A stretch of DNA of 64,000 bases from Scybalocola_A sp900557175. Its GTDB lineage: Bacteria; Bacillota; Clostridia; Lachnospirales; Lachnospiraceae. The stretch spans positions 11,156 through 75,155 of the forward strand of contig CALADH010000096.1 of NCBI GenBank assembly GCA_937890745.1. Reading direction: 5' to 3'. The position numbers were made by a program, and so were the translations under genes. Position 1 is the first letter of the stretch. Every line of letters begins with the position of its first letter. Shown here in pieces: positions 43,312 through 52,801 of the stretch. Below the pieces are notes generated by a model. The model had not been told where the DNA came from, searched no databases, and saw nothing but the letters and a program-made list of their open reading frames with translations.

Positions 43312-44220
43312 ATGAATAAAAAAATAGGAATCGCATTAGGTACAATCGGTGCAGTGCTTATCGGTACGCTCGGTTTTAAGATGACCTCGTCGGCTGATTC
43401 GGTCAATATTAATATTGCCGCTTCTGCGCCGGTTGTGGAGAAAGAAGAAACATTTAATATGACAATTGAGGTGTCGGGCGACGTTACGGTTCAGTCGCTT
43501 GACAGCCTTATTACCTATAATCCGGAAGTCCTTGAATTTGTATCCTGTGAGGATGACGCCGTGGCCGGCGCCTCAGGGACAATTCACATTATTGATACAT
43601 TTGAAGAAGGGACTGAAACGGCCAGTTATGAGCTGACCTTTAAGGCCTTGGAAGTCGGTGAGAGCGATGTGACGCTTGGCGAGACGATTGTTCAGGAGTA
43701 CGGCTCAGCCCGCCTGATAGACGCGGCGTCCTCACCGGTCAGCATTTCGGTTGAGACAAATCAGCAGGTGTCTTCAGACAGCGCATTAAGTGAGCTGCTT
43801 GTTTATCCGGGCGAGTTTGATGAAAGCTTTTCGCCGGAAGTTTATGAATATCATATGACGGTCGGTGTGGAGACAGAAAATGTTGTTTTGAGCGCTGTAC
43901 CTTCAGATGAAAATGCTGTTGTGACAGCAGATATTCCGGAAACACTTGTGATTGGTGAAAATAAAGCAACAATTAGTGTTAAAGCACTTTCCGGCGATGA
44001 ATCTGTCTATACAGTGTATATTACAAGACTTGCAGAGAGTCTTCCGGAGGCTGCTGCTTTTTCACTGGATGATGAGACTGTGAGCGAGACAGCAGAGACG
44101 GAAAGCTTAGAAAGTTCAGAAAGTGAAGAAACTGCTGAAACAATGGAAAGTTCAGAAAGCGAAGAAGCTGCCGAAACAATAGAAAGTGAAACAGCTGAAA
44201 ATGCTGAGACAATTCAATAA
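43312..44220 (+). CDS. Surface protein with cohesin-like and cadherin-like domains
   Basis: 302 residues. A signal/anchor helix (residues 4-25) precedes a cohesin-like domain (about 30-145; FNMTIEVSGDVTVQSLDSLI and ITYNPEVLEFVS), a cadherin-like beta-sandwich (about 155-245) like the C-terminus of the preceding glucosaminidase, and an acidic Ser/Glu repeat tail (ESSESEE units). Cohesins bind dockerins in cellulosomes, but cohesin-like folds occur in other roles and no dockerin is seen here. AGGAGGAG precedes the ATG. It lies 17 bp behind the glucosaminidase and probably works with it at the wall. Confidence 0.72.
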   Translation: MNKKIGIALGTIGAVLIGTLGFKMTSSADSVNINIAASAPVVEKEETFNMTIEVSGDVTVQSLDSLITYNPEVLEFVSCEDDAVAGASGTIHIIDTFEEGTETASYELTFKALEVGESDVTLGETIVQEYGSARLIDAASSPVSISVETNQQVSSDSALSELLVYPGEFDESFSPEVYEYHMTVGVETENVVLSAVPSDENAVVTADIPETLVIGENKATISVKALSGDESVYTVYITRLAESLPEAAAFSLDDETVSETAETESLESSESEETAETMESSESEEAAETIESETAENAETIQ

Positions 44221-44231
44221 TAAAATGAGTG

Positions 44232-44271
44232 ATTCAGGTGTATACAGTGATGTATGCACCTGAATATTTTT
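44232..44271 (+). terminator. Terminator after the cohesin-like gene
   Basis: ATTCAGGTGTATAC (44232-44245) pairs with GTATGCACCTGAAT (44252-44265), one G-U pair, then ATTTTTAT. Confidence 0.85.
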
Positions 44272-44321
44272 ATATACATCATCCATACTGTTTATCAAAG
44301 GAAAATGAAAAGGAGACAGCT

Positions 44322-45026
44322 ATGGAAAATGAAGAAAAGCAGCAGGATGAAAAACAGGTCAGAGAGAGCGGACAGCTGATTCTTGACAAAAATGATGAAA
44401 GCCACCGGATTTATCTTTTGAGTATTATCGGGGAAATTGAGGGGCATGAGGCGGCGCCTTCAAATACGAAAACAACAAAATATGAGCATATATTGCCGAT
44501 GCTCGCCGCAGTGGAAGACAGCAGTGATATTGATGGTGTTCTGATTCTTTTAAATACCGTCGGCGGTGATGTGGAGGCCGGTCTTGCGATTGCAGAAATG
44601 ATTGCCTCGCTAAGTAAGCCGACGGTATCTTTGGTTTTAGGCGGAAGCCACTCTATCGGAGTGCCGCTGGCTGTGTCATCAGATTATTCTTTTATTGTTC
44701 CGAGCGGCACAATGATTGTCCATCCGGTGCGTATGAATGGCATGATTATCGGTGTTGCCCAGACGTATGAATATTTTGAAAGGATTCAGGAAAGAATTTT
44801 AAATTTTATTGTCGCCAATTCTTCGATAGAAAAGGAAAGGCTTAAGATGCTCATGCTCGATACGAGTAAGCTTGCAAAAGATGTCGGCACTGTTTTGGAC
44901 GGCAGCGAAGCGGTCAGAGAGGGGATTATTGACGCGGTCGGCGGAATTTGCGAGGCACTGAAAAAATTAAATGAAATGATTGATAATTGCGAATCTGATT
45001 TTGACAAAGATGGAAAAATAGTGTAA
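44322..45026 (+). CDS. ClpP-like serine protease, TepA family
   Basis: 234 residues of the ClpP/crotonase fold. GGSHSIGVPLA carries the nucleophile Ser, HPVRMNG the His, and GVLILLNTVGGDVEAGLAIA the substrate-binding Gly loop. The acidic N-terminus and lack of a ClpX-docking pattern match B. subtilis TepA rather than ClpP itself. TepA was linked to protein translocation and SASP turnover; the role here is inferred. ATG 44322 with AAGGAG is chosen; an earlier in-frame ATG at 44229 would lie in the terminator stem. Confidence 0.82.
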   Translation: MENEEKQQDEKQVRESGQLILDKNDESHRIYLLSIIGEIEGHEAAPSNTKTTKYEHILPMLAAVEDSSDIDGVLILLNTVGGDVEAGLAIAEMIASLSKPTVSLVLGGSHSIGVPLAVSSDYSFIVPSGTMIVHPVRMNGMIIGVAQTYEYFERIQERILNFIVANSSIEKERLKMLMLDTSKLAKDVGTVLDGSEAVREGIIDAVGGICEALKKLNEMIDNCESDFDKDGKIV

Positions 45027-45029
45027 TAT
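45001..45029 (+). promoter_or_regulatory. Promoter of uppP
   Basis: TTGACA (45001-45006), 17-base spacer, TAATAT (45024-45029). It lies over the end of the TepA-like gene. Confidence 0.7.
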
Positions 45030-45104
45030 AAGGATAATAAAGTCAGCGACTGTGCGGTCTTTGATACACACATAGGAGGAAAGCCTTTAGGGCATTAGAA
45101 AAAG

Positions 45105-45986
45105 ATGGATTTTTTATATGCAATTTTTATGGGGATTATCCAGGGGCTGACGGAATTTCTTCCGGTCAGCAGTTCAGGTCATTTGGCAATATTTCAGCAT
45201 ATTTTTGGGCTTAAAGCAGATACGGGCGTTTTGTTTGAGGCACTTTTGCATCTCGGCACGCTGGCGGCAGTATGCCTTGTTTTTTGGAAGGATGTAAAGA
45301 ACCTTGTTGTTCACGGCCTTGGACTTATCGGCGATGCCTGTCTTTATGCATGGCAGTGGGTGATGTGCAAAGTACAGCATCGTCCGTTTAAAAGACGCCG
45401 CCTTGTCAATAATGCATATAGAAAATTTGCACTGCTTATTATCGTGACAAGTATACCGACAGCAATCATCGGATTTGCTCTGAAGGGTGTTATTAATGCA
45501 GCAAGCTCAGTACTTGTTATTCCGGGAATCTGTCTCGTTGTGACTGCAATTATTCTTCTGCTTGTGGACGGGCGTCCCGGCGGCAAAAAGAAAGTGAAGG
45601 CGGCAACCTACGGTAATGCGGCAGTGATTGGTATTGCCCAGGGTATTGCAACTTTGCCGGGAATTTCACGGTCAGGTTCAACAATTGCAGCCTGCCTTTT
45701 CTTAGGTATGGACAGAAGCTTTGCTGTGCGGTATTCATTTTTGGCATCGGTACCGGCAATCGTCGGCGCCAATCTTCTCGAAATCGGCGGCATCATCGGA
45801 CAGCCGGTTTCAGCAACGCTGATCGCAAGTTATATCGTAGGTATGCTTGTGGCGGCAGTTGTTGGTTATATATGCATTAAAGTGATGATAAATATTGTGA
45901 AAAAGAGCAGATATCAGTATTTTGCTTATTACTGTGCAATCATCGGTATTATTTCGATTATCGCTTATTTCTTTTTTAATAAATAA
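45105..45986 (+). CDS. uppP: Undecaprenyl-diphosphatase (bacitracin resistance type)
   Basis: 293 residues, about eight membrane helices. GLTEFLPVSSSGHL and LPGISRSGSTI are the two active-site signatures. It dephosphorylates undecaprenyl diphosphate so that the carrier can be reused, acting on the product of UppS. The only strong Shine-Dalgarno (AGGAGG 45074-45079) is about 25 bases upstream of the ATG. An in-frame TAG at 45096-45098 excludes an earlier start, so spacing is unusual. A short GCC/GGC hairpin (45083-45093) might bring the two closer. Confidence 0.93.
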   Translation: MDFLYAIFMGIIQGLTEFLPVSSSGHLAIFQHIFGLKADTGVLFEALLHLGTLAAVCLVFWKDVKNLVVHGLGLIGDACLYAWQWVMCKVQHRPFKRRRLVNNAYRKFALLIIVTSIPTAIIGFALKGVINAASSVLVIPGICLVVTAIILLLVDGRPGGKKKVKAATYGNAAVIGIAQGIATLPGISRSGSTIAACLFLGMDRSFAVRYSFLASVPAIVGANLLEIGGIIGQPVSATLIASYIVGMLVAAVVGYICIKVMINIVKKSRYQYFAYYCAIIGIISIIAYFFFNK

Positions 45987-45989
45987 CAG

Positions 45990-46035
45990 CATCGGTGTAC
46001 AGGAGGTGAGGATGCCTTTGTACACCGATGTTTTT
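45990..46035 (+). terminator. Terminator between uppP and ftsK
   Basis: Perfect 12-bp stem CATCGGTGTACA (45990-46001) and TGTACACCGATG (46019-46030), then TTTTT. The loop contains AGGAGGTGAGG and the ATG of a 14-codon frame. Confidence 0.85.
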
Positions 46036-46056
46036 GGTGACAGCAATCAAAGTTAG
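46012..46056 (+). CDS. Possible 14-residue leader peptide within terminator
   Basis: ATG 46012 reads MPLYTDVFGDSNQS and stops at TAG 46054-46056, 14 bases before ftsK. AGGAGGTG (46001-46008) gives it an excellent ribosome site. Translation would cover the 3' arm of the terminator and could open it. May be chance. Confidence 0.35.
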   Translation: MPLYTDVFGDSNQS

Positions 46057-46070
46057 TAGGAGGAATATTC

Positions 46071-48872
46071 ATGGCTTCCAGTCAGAACACAAAAACAACA
46101 GCTCAAAAGAAGAAGCCTGCAGCAAAAACATCCCGCACCCAGACATCAAAGACATCGTCGGGACGGCGCAGGACAACCGGAAAGACAGCGGCTTCAAAGA
46201 AGACGGCTGCTCAAAGAAAAACAGCATCTTCTTCGGGAAAGACAAGAGGAAGAATGTCAGAATATGAAAAGAAACAGATGATTAAGCAAAAAAGCGGGAT
46301 GTATGATGAAATCAAGCTTTTGACAGCGCTTGTTGCATCGATTGTAATGCTTATAAGTACTTTGGGCTTTGGCGGCGTTGTCGGCGATTACATCGCTTAT
46401 TTTATGTTTGGCGTCTTTGGATGGCTCGCTTATTTAGTCCCGTATTTTGTATTTTTCGGTACAGCGTTTATTATGTCTAACAGACATAACAGAATTTTGG
46501 GAAAGAAAATATTTGCATTTTTGCTTTTATGTCTTTCAGTCATGGCGCTGATGCAGCTGATGATAAGTCCGGCAGATACAATCGTCAGACTTTCGGATTA
46601 TTATAAAAATTGTGCCGTCTTTAAAAATGGCGGCGGTATTATCGGCGGAACAGTCTGCCATTTCCTTACATCGCTTTTTGGACGTATCCTTACATTTGTT
46701 ATTGTCATCGCCATGCTGCTGCTGAGTATTATTCTTATTGCACAGCGGGCTGTTTTTACAGTACTTCTCGGAAAAATAAGGGGAATGATGGCGGAACATA
46801 AGCAGCAGCGGGCAGAAAAACAGCGCCTTATGGCAGAGATTGCGGCGGAGGAAGCCGAGGAAGCGCAGGAAGCTTTGGAAATACAGACGGATTATGACGA
46901 TATTGATGAGGATGCATCAGAACCGGTTAAAAAGCATGGCAAAAGAGAAAAGGCCCAGCGGATTGTCATTGAACGGCCAAAGGAAGCAGAAGCTTCGCCA
47001 GATATATCGGAAGCGGTATCTTCTTCGGAGATGGCATCGGAAACTTCTTCTATTTCCGACGGTGAGGATACGGCGGACTTTGAGATGAGCAGTCTTCCGG
47101 AGGATTTCAAGCTTGCCGATGTGGATATTGAGGAGCCGGCGGCAGAAATTATGGTGACGCGGATGGAACCGATTGAGTTTGAGGAAGTTGAAACTGTGGA
47201 AACGGAAGCGCCGGATGTTCTTAAGATGGAAGAAACATTGCCTGAGCATGAGGCGACAGCAGTGACGCCGGAGGAAGCGGCTGCAGCCGCAGGTGTTGCG
47301 GTACCAACTAAGACAGCGGAAGCATCAGCGGCTAAGACGGCTGCAGCATCAGCGGATAATACACCTGTGCCTGTGACGGAAAGTGAGCTTGCGCCGCCGG
47401 TAAAAGAATATGTTTTTCCGCCTGTTGACCTTTTAAAACGGGGCGACAGAGGCAAACAGCCTGTTTCGGACAATCATTTAAAAACAACGGCAATGAAGCT
47501 TCAGCAGACATTAGACAGCTTTGGTGTTAAGGTCAAAGTCACAAATGTCAGCTGCGGTCCGTCGGTGACAAGATATGAGCTGACGCCGGAGCAGGGCGTT
47601 AAAGTCAGCAAAATTGTGTCGCTGGCAGATGATATTAAATTAAATCTTGCGGTGGCTGATATACGAATTGAAGCGCCGATACCGGGCAAGTCTGCGGTCG
47701 GCATTGAAGTGCCGAACAAGGAAAATTCGATGGTATGCTTCAGGGATTTAATTGAGAGTACGGAATTTAAGAAAAGCAAATCCAATGTTTCTTTTGCTGT
47801 CGGCCGTGACATTGGCGGGCAGGTGATTGTGACAGATATTGCAAAGATGCCTCATCTTCTCATTGCCGGTGCCACAGGCTCCGGTAAGTCCGTATGTATT
47901 AATACGCTGATTATGAGTATTATTTATAAAGCAAAGCCGGAGAATGTCCGCCTTATTATGGTTGATCCGAAGGTCGTTGAATTAAGTGTTTATAACGGTA
48001 TTCCGCATCTTCTTATTCCTGTTGTCACGGATCCGAAAAAGGCAGCAGGTGCCCTAAACTGGGCGGTGATGGAGATGACGGACCGCTATCAGAAGTTTGC
48101 GGAATTAAATGTGAGAGATATTAAGGGCTACAATGAAAAAATTGAGAAGCTTTCAAAGGAAAATCTTGAAAGTGAGACATATAAGAAGCTGCCTCAGATT
48201 GTCATTATTGTCGATGAGCTTGCCGACTTGATGATGGTGGCGCCGGGCGAGGTGGAGGATGCCATCTGCCGTCTGGCACAGCTTGCAAGAGCGGCGGGCA
48301 TCCATCTTGTCATTGCGACACAGAGACCTTCGGTTAATGTCATTACAGGCCTGATTAAAGCAAATATTCCTTCGCGAATTGCATTTTCCGTGTCATCGGG
48401 TGTGGATTCAAGAACGATTATTGATATGAATGGTGCAGAAAAGCTGATGGGTAAGGGTGATATGCTCTTTTATCCGGCGGGTATGCAAAAGCCTGTCCGT
48501 GTGCAGGGTGCGTTTATTTCTGACAGTGAAGTGAATGCTGTTGTGGAATATTTGAGCGAACAGGGACAGACGGCGGATTACAGCGCCGAGGTTGCCGATA
48601 AAATCAGTGCGGCAAAGACAGAGAATGCCGCAGGCGGCGGTGCTGCGGACAGGGATGTTTATTTTGAAGAAGCCGGTAAGTATATTATTGAAAAGGATAA
48701 GGCTTCAATTGGTATGCTTCAGCGCGTCTATAAAATTGGTTTTAACAGAGCAGCCCGGATTATGGATCAGCTTTGCGAGGCCGGTGTCGTCGGACCTGAG
48801 GAGGGCACGAAGCCGAGAAAGGTGCTTATGAGTGCCGAACAGTTTGAACAGTTCATTGATGAAAGCTTATAA
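46071..48872 (+). CDS. ftsK: DNA translocase FtsK/SpoIIIE
   Basis: 933 residues. A Lys/Ala/Thr/Ser-rich, histone-like N-terminal tail (1-65, for example KKKPAAKTSRTQTSKTS), four membrane helices (about 80-235), a long acidic linker (250-440), then the RecA-like motor with Walker A GATGSGKSVCINT and Walker B IIVDELADLMM, and a C-terminal gamma winged-helix (TKPRKVLMSAEQF). It pumps chromosomal DNA through the division or sporulation septum. The basic tail is longer than in many homologues. AGGAGG precedes the ATG. Confidence 0.95.
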   Translation: MASSQNTKTTAQKKKPAAKTSRTQTSKTSSGRRRTTGKTAASKKTAAQRKTASSSGKTRGRMSEYEKKQMIKQKSGMYDEIKLLTALVASIVMLISTLGFGGVVGDYIAYFMFGVFGWLAYLVPYFVFFGTAFIMSNRHNRILGKKIFAFLLLCLSVMALMQLMISPADTIVRLSDYYKNCAVFKNGGGIIGGTVCHFLTSLFGRILTFVIVIAMLLLSIILIAQRAVFTVLLGKIRGMMAEHKQQRAEKQRLMAEIAAEEAEEAQEALEIQTDYDDIDEDASEPVKKHGKREKAQRIVIERPKEAEASPDISEAVSSSEMASETSSISDGEDTADFEMSSLPEDFKLADVDIEEPAAEIMVTRMEPIEFEEVETVETEAPDVLKMEETLPEHEATAVTPEEAAAAAGVAVPTKTAEASAAKTAAASADNTPVPVTESELAPPVKEYVFPPVDLLKRGDRGKQPVSDNHLKTTAMKLQQTLDSFGVKVKVTNVSCGPSVTRYELTPEQGVKVSKIVSLADDIKLNLAVADIRIEAPIPGKSAVGIEVPNKENSMVCFRDLIESTEFKKSKSNVSFAVGRDIGGQVIVTDIAKMPHLLIAGATGSGKSVCINTLIMSIIYKAKPENVRLIMVDPKVVELSVYNGIPHLLIPVVTDPKKAAGALNWAVMEMTDRYQKFAELNVRDIKGYNEKIEKLSKENLESETYKKLPQIVIIVDELADLMMVAPGEVEDAICRLAQLARAAGIHLVIATQRPSVNVITGLIKANIPSRIAFSVSSGVDSRTIIDMNGAEKLMGKGDMLFYPAGMQKPVRVQGAFISDSEVNAVVEYLSEQGQTADYSAEVADKISAAKTENAAGGGAADRDVYFEEAGKYIIEKDKASIGMLQRVYKIGFNRAARIMDQLCEAGVVGPEEGTKPRKVLMSAEQFEQFIDESL

Positions 48873-48908
48873 TTAAAGATGTCTATCATACAAAAGGAGG
48901 AGTTTTTC

Positions 48909-50579
48909 ATGAAAACAGATATTGAAATTGCTCAGGAGGCAAAGATGCTTCCGATTCAGGATGTTGCCGCAAAGCTTGGTATTGAGGCAGAGGATCTTGA
49001 GATGTACGGAAAGTACAAAACAAAACTGTCAAAAGAGCTTTGGGATAAGGTTAAAAATAACCCGGACGGCAAGCTTGTATTAGTGACAGCCATTAATCCG
49101 ACACCGGCAGGTGAAGGCAAGACGACAGTCAGTGTCGGTCTCGGACAGGCACTTTGCCGTATCGGAAAAAAAGCATCGATTGCACTCAGAGAGCCATCTT
49201 TAGGGCCTTGCTTTGGCATCAAAGGCGGCGCTGCCGGCGGCGGTTATGCACAGGTTGTGCCTATGGAAGACTTAAACCTCCATTTTACGGGCGATTTTCA
49301 TGCAATCACTTCGGCCAATAATCTTCTTGCAGCAATGCTTGATAATCATATTCATCAGGGCAATGCATTAAGAATTGATCCGAATCAGATTGTGTGGAAG
49401 CGCTGTGAAGATATGAATGACAGAGCTTTAAGAAACATTGTCATCGGACTTGGCTCAAAGATGGACGGCGTTGTGAGAGAAGATCATTTTGTCATTTCAG
49501 TGGCATCTGAAATTATGGCAATTCTCTGTCTTGCCAATGACCTTGAAGATTTAAAGGATAAGCTTGGCAGAATTATCGTTGCCTACAATTATGACGGTGC
49601 GCCTGTGACAGCGGCCGACTTAAAAGCTGTCGGCTCAATGGCAGCACTTTTAAAGGATGCGATTAAGCCGAACATGATTCAGACGCTTGAACATACGCCG
49701 GCGTTTGTCCATGGCGGCCCGTTTGCCAATATTGCCCATGGCTGCAATAGTGTGCAGGCAACAAAGCTTGCCTTAAAGCTTTCCGATATCGTTGTGACAG
49801 AGGCAGGCTTCGGCGCAGATTTAGGTGCAGAGAAGTTTTTGGATATTAAGTGCCGCAAGGCAGGCCTTAAACCGGATGCAGTCGTTTTAGTTGCGACAGT
49901 CAGAGCATTAAAATATAACGGCGGCGTGCCTAAAGCCGAGCTTTCAAAACCGAACCTTTCAGCACTTGCCGACGGTATTGTCAATCTTGAAAAGCACATC
50001 GAAAATCTTCAGAAGTATGATGTGCCGGTTGTTGTGACACTCAATGAGTTTATTACAGATTCAAAAGAAGAACTTGAATATGTCAAAGAATTTTGTGAAA
50101 GCCGCGGCTGTGCCTTTGCGTCAGCGCAGGTTTGGGAAAAAGGCGGTGAAGGCGGCGAGGCACTTGCGAGAAAGGTTGTGGAGACACTTGAAACAAAGGA
50201 AAGCCATTACCATCCGCTTTATGCCGACGAGCTTCCTCTTAAAGAAAAAATTGAGACTATTGCAAAAGAAATTTACGGTGCAGACGGTGTGACATATACG
50301 CCGGCTGCGGATAAAGCATTAAAGAAAATCGAAGAACTGGGATTTTCAAATCTTCCGGTATGTATGGCAAAGACGCAGTATTCACTTTCAGATAATGCAA
50401 AGCTTCTCGGACGTCCGACAGGCTTTAAGATTAACATCCGCGAAGTTTATGTTTCTGCAGGCGCAGGTTTTGTCGTAGCTATCACAGGCTCCATTATGAC
50501 AATGCCGGGACTTCCGAAAGTACCTGCCGCAGAAGGTATTGACGTGGATGAAAATGGAAAGATTACAGGATTATTTTAA
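48909..50579 (+). CDS. fhs: Formate-tetrahydrofolate ligase
   Basis: 556 residues, the normal length. ATP-dependent joining of formate to tetrahydrofolate. P-loop TPAGEGKTTVSVGLGQAL, SLGPCFGIKGGAAGGGYAQV and DFHAITSANNLLAAMLDNH are family hallmarks. ATG 48909 with AGGAGGAG upstream is used. With folD next door, formate is carried on to methylene-THF; in acetogens these are steps of the methyl branch, but purine and serine metabolism also need them. Confidence 0.97.
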   Translation: MKTDIEIAQEAKMLPIQDVAAKLGIEAEDLEMYGKYKTKLSKELWDKVKNNPDGKLVLVTAINPTPAGEGKTTVSVGLGQALCRIGKKASIALREPSLGPCFGIKGGAAGGGYAQVVPMEDLNLHFTGDFHAITSANNLLAAMLDNHIHQGNALRIDPNQIVWKRCEDMNDRALRNIVIGLGSKMDGVVREDHFVISVASEIMAILCLANDLEDLKDKLGRIIVAYNYDGAPVTAADLKAVGSMAALLKDAIKPNMIQTLEHTPAFVHGGPFANIAHGCNSVQATKLALKLSDIVVTEAGFGADLGAEKFLDIKCRKAGLKPDAVVLVATVRALKYNGGVPKAELSKPNLSALADGIVNLEKHIENLQKYDVPVVVTLNEFITDSKEELEYVKEFCESRGCAFASAQVWEKGGEGGEALARKVVETLETKESHYHPLYADELPLKEKIETIAKEIYGADGVTYTPAADKALKKIEELGFSNLPVCMAKTQYSLSDNAKLLGRPTGFKINIREVYVSAGAGFVVAITGSIMTMPGLPKVPAAEGIDVDENGKITGLF

Positions 50580-50607
50580 ATAAAATTCAAGGCAAGGAGA
50601 TGTAAAT

Positions 50608-51459
50608 ATGACAATGTTAATTGACGGCAAAGCAATTTCAGCCCAGCTTAAAGACGAACTTAAGAGTGAAGTTGCACGAATGTCAAAGCGCGGACGGACA
50701 GTGACGCTGGCGGTTGTGCTTGTGGGCAATGATCCGGCTTCCTGTGTTTACGTGAAAAATAAGAAAAAGGCTTGTGAGTATATCGGCATCCGCTCATTGT
50801 CATATGAGCTTGCCGAAGATACGACGGAAAATGAACTTCTTAGACTTGTTCATTCTTTAAATCAGAGGGAAGATGTTGACGGTATACTCGTCCAGCTCCC
50901 TCTGCCGCCGCATATCAGAGAACAGGTCATTATTGAAGCAATCCGACCGGATAAGGATGTGGATGGCTTCCACCCATACAATGTCGGCGCCTTAAGTACC
51001 GGACAGAGAGGCTTTATTTCATGTACACCGGCAGGCATTATTGAGCTTTTGCACCGCTGTGATATAAAGACTGAAGGACAGGAGTGTGTCATTGTCGGCC
51101 GCAGCAATATTTTCGGCAAGCCGATGGCAATGCTGATGCTCCGCGAGAATGCGACGGTGACTGTATGTCATTCAAAAACAAAAAATCTTCAGAGAGTATG
51201 CCGCAGGGCAGACATTTTAATATGCGCTGTCGGGCGGGCAAAGTACTTTACGAAGGATTATGTGAAGGATGGCGCAGTTGTCATCGACGTCGGCATGCAC
51301 CGTGATGAGAATAATAAGCTGTGCGGTGACGTTGATTTTAATGATGTAAAAGATTGTGTCAGCGCTATTACGCCGGTACCGGGCGGCGTCGGACCGATGA
51401 CGATTGCCATGTTAATGAGTAACTGTGTACAGGCAGCAAAAATGAAGGATGAGAAGTAG
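50608..51459 (+). CDS. folD: Methylene-THF dehydrogenase/methenyl-THF cyclohydrolase
   Basis: 283 residues. VYVKNKKKACEYIGI holds the catalytic Lys, DGILVQLPLPPHI and VDGFHPYNVG form the folate site, and VGRSNIFGKPMAMLM the nucleotide site; PVPGGVGPMTIAML ends the protein. Takes 10-formyl-THF from Fhs through methenyl- to methylene-THF. AAGGAG precedes the ATG. Confidence 0.97.
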   Translation: MTMLIDGKAISAQLKDELKSEVARMSKRGRTVTLAVVLVGNDPASCVYVKNKKKACEYIGIRSLSYELAEDTTENELLRLVHSLNQREDVDGILVQLPLPPHIREQVIIEAIRPDKDVDGFHPYNVGALSTGQRGFISCTPAGIIELLHRCDIKTEGQECVIVGRSNIFGKPMAMLMLRENATVTVCHSKTKNLQRVCRRADILICAVGRAKYFTKDYVKDGAVVIDVGMHRDENNKLCGDVDFNDVKDCVSAITPVPGGVGPMTIAMLMSNCVQAAKMKDEK

Positions 51460-51463
51460 ATTT

Positions 51464-52801
51464 ATGAATATATTATTTATATCGCTTGGCTGTGATAAAA
51501 ACCTTGTAGATTCAGAGGTGATGTTAGGTCTTGTCAGAGATAAGGGTTATACGCTGACAAATGAGGACAACGAGGCAGATATAGCCATTGTCAATACGTG
51601 CAGCTTTATTCATGACGCCCAGCAGGAGAGCGTCAATACAATATTAGAGATGGCAGAGTTAAAAAAGACAGGACGTCTTAAAGTGCTTATTGTTACAGGC
51701 TGTCTTGCCCAGCGCTTTAAAGAAGATATCCTGACAGAAATTCCTGAGGTCGATGCGATTGTCGGAACAACAGGTTATGATGAAATTGTTTCGGCCATCG
51801 ACAGAGCACTTGAGGGTGAGAAGGTTGAAATTTTTAAATCCATTGATTATCTGCCGGATTATCAGACAGAGCGGGTGATGACGACCGGCGGCTATTTCAG
51901 CTATTTAAAAATTGCGGAAGGATGCGATAAACACTGTTCTTACTGCATTATTCCGTCGCTCAGAGGCAATTACAGAAGTGTGCCGGCAGAAGCGCTTATT
52001 GCTGATGCAAAAAGCCTTGCAGACAGAGGCGTTAAGGAGTTAAATATTGTTGCTCAGGAAACAACGATGTACGGTGTGGATTTATACGGGAAAAAGAGTT
52101 TTCATCTTCTTTTAAAAGAGTTGTGTAAAATCGACGGTATTGAGTGGATCCGTATTCTTTATTGTTATCCTGAGGAGATTTATGATGAGCTGATAGAAAC
52201 GATAAAGACAGAGCCGAAAATATGTCACTATCTTGATATGCCGATACAGCACGCTAGCGATGCCATTTTAAAACGGATGGGGCGAAGAACCGACAGAGCC
52301 CAGCTTACAGAAGTGATACAAAAGCTTCGGACACAAATTCCGGATATCGCTTTAAGAACAACATTAATTACAGGCTTCCCGGGCGAAACAGAAAAAGACC
52401 ATGAGTTATTAAAGGATTTTGTCCGTGAAATGCGTTTTGACCGCCTCGGTGTGTTTACATATTCCGCGGAGGATGGTACACCGGCGGCACGGTTTGAGGG
52501 ACAGATTGACGAGGCTGTGAAAGAAGCGCGCAGAGATGAGCTGATGGCGATCCAGCAGGAAATTGCCTTTGAAGCTGCCGAAGCAATGGTTGGCAGACGC
52601 GTTTCTGTCATGATTGAAGGTAAAATTCCGGAGGATGGCGTTTATATCGGCCGTACTTACAAAGATGCGCCGAATGTTGACGGCTATATATTTGTCCGGG
52701 CACCGTGGGAGATGATGTCCGGCGATATTGTTCCGGTTTTAATTACCGGATCCAATGATTATGATTTGATAGGAGATGTGATTGATGAATCTGCCGAATA
52801 A
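51464..52801 (+). CDS. rimO: Ribosomal protein S12 methylthiotransferase
   Basis: 445 residues in three domains: UPF0004 with cluster cysteines (SLGCDKN, VNTCSF, TGCLAQR), radical SAM with GCDKHCSYCIIPSLRGNYRS (CxxxCxxC), and a C-terminal TRAM domain. RimO adds a methylthio group to an Asp of ribosomal protein S12. The spacing and CIIP motif distinguish it from MiaB. ATG 51464 is preferred to 51449 because the family starts MNILFISLGC; the folD stop is just upstream. Confidence 0.94.
   Translation: MNILFISLGCDKNLVDSEVMLGLVRDKGYTLTNEDNEADIAIVNTCSFIHDAQQESVNTILEMAELKKTGRLKVLIVTGCLAQRFKEDILTEIPEVDAIVGTTGYDEIVSAIDRALEGEKVEIFKSIDYLPDYQTERVMTTGGYFSYLKIAEGCDKHCSYCIIPSLRGNYRSVPAEALIADAKSLADRGVKELNIVAQETTMYGVDLYGKKSFHLLLKELCKIDGIEWIRILYCYPEEIYDELIETIKTEPKICHYLDMPIQHASDAILKRMGRRTDRAQLTEVIQKLRTQIPDIALRTTLITGFPGETEKDHELLKDFVREMRFDRLGVFTYSAEDGTPAARFEGQIDEAVKEARRDELMAIQQEIAFEAAEAMVGRRVSVMIEGKIPEDGVYIGRTYKDAPNVDGYIFVRAPWEMMSGDIVPVLITGSNDYDLIGDVIDESAE

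Noticed and set aside
46012..46056. 14-codon frame as an established gene
   Set aside because: Kept only as a low-confidence leader peptide because a short frame with a good ribosome site can occur by chance in a terminator loop.
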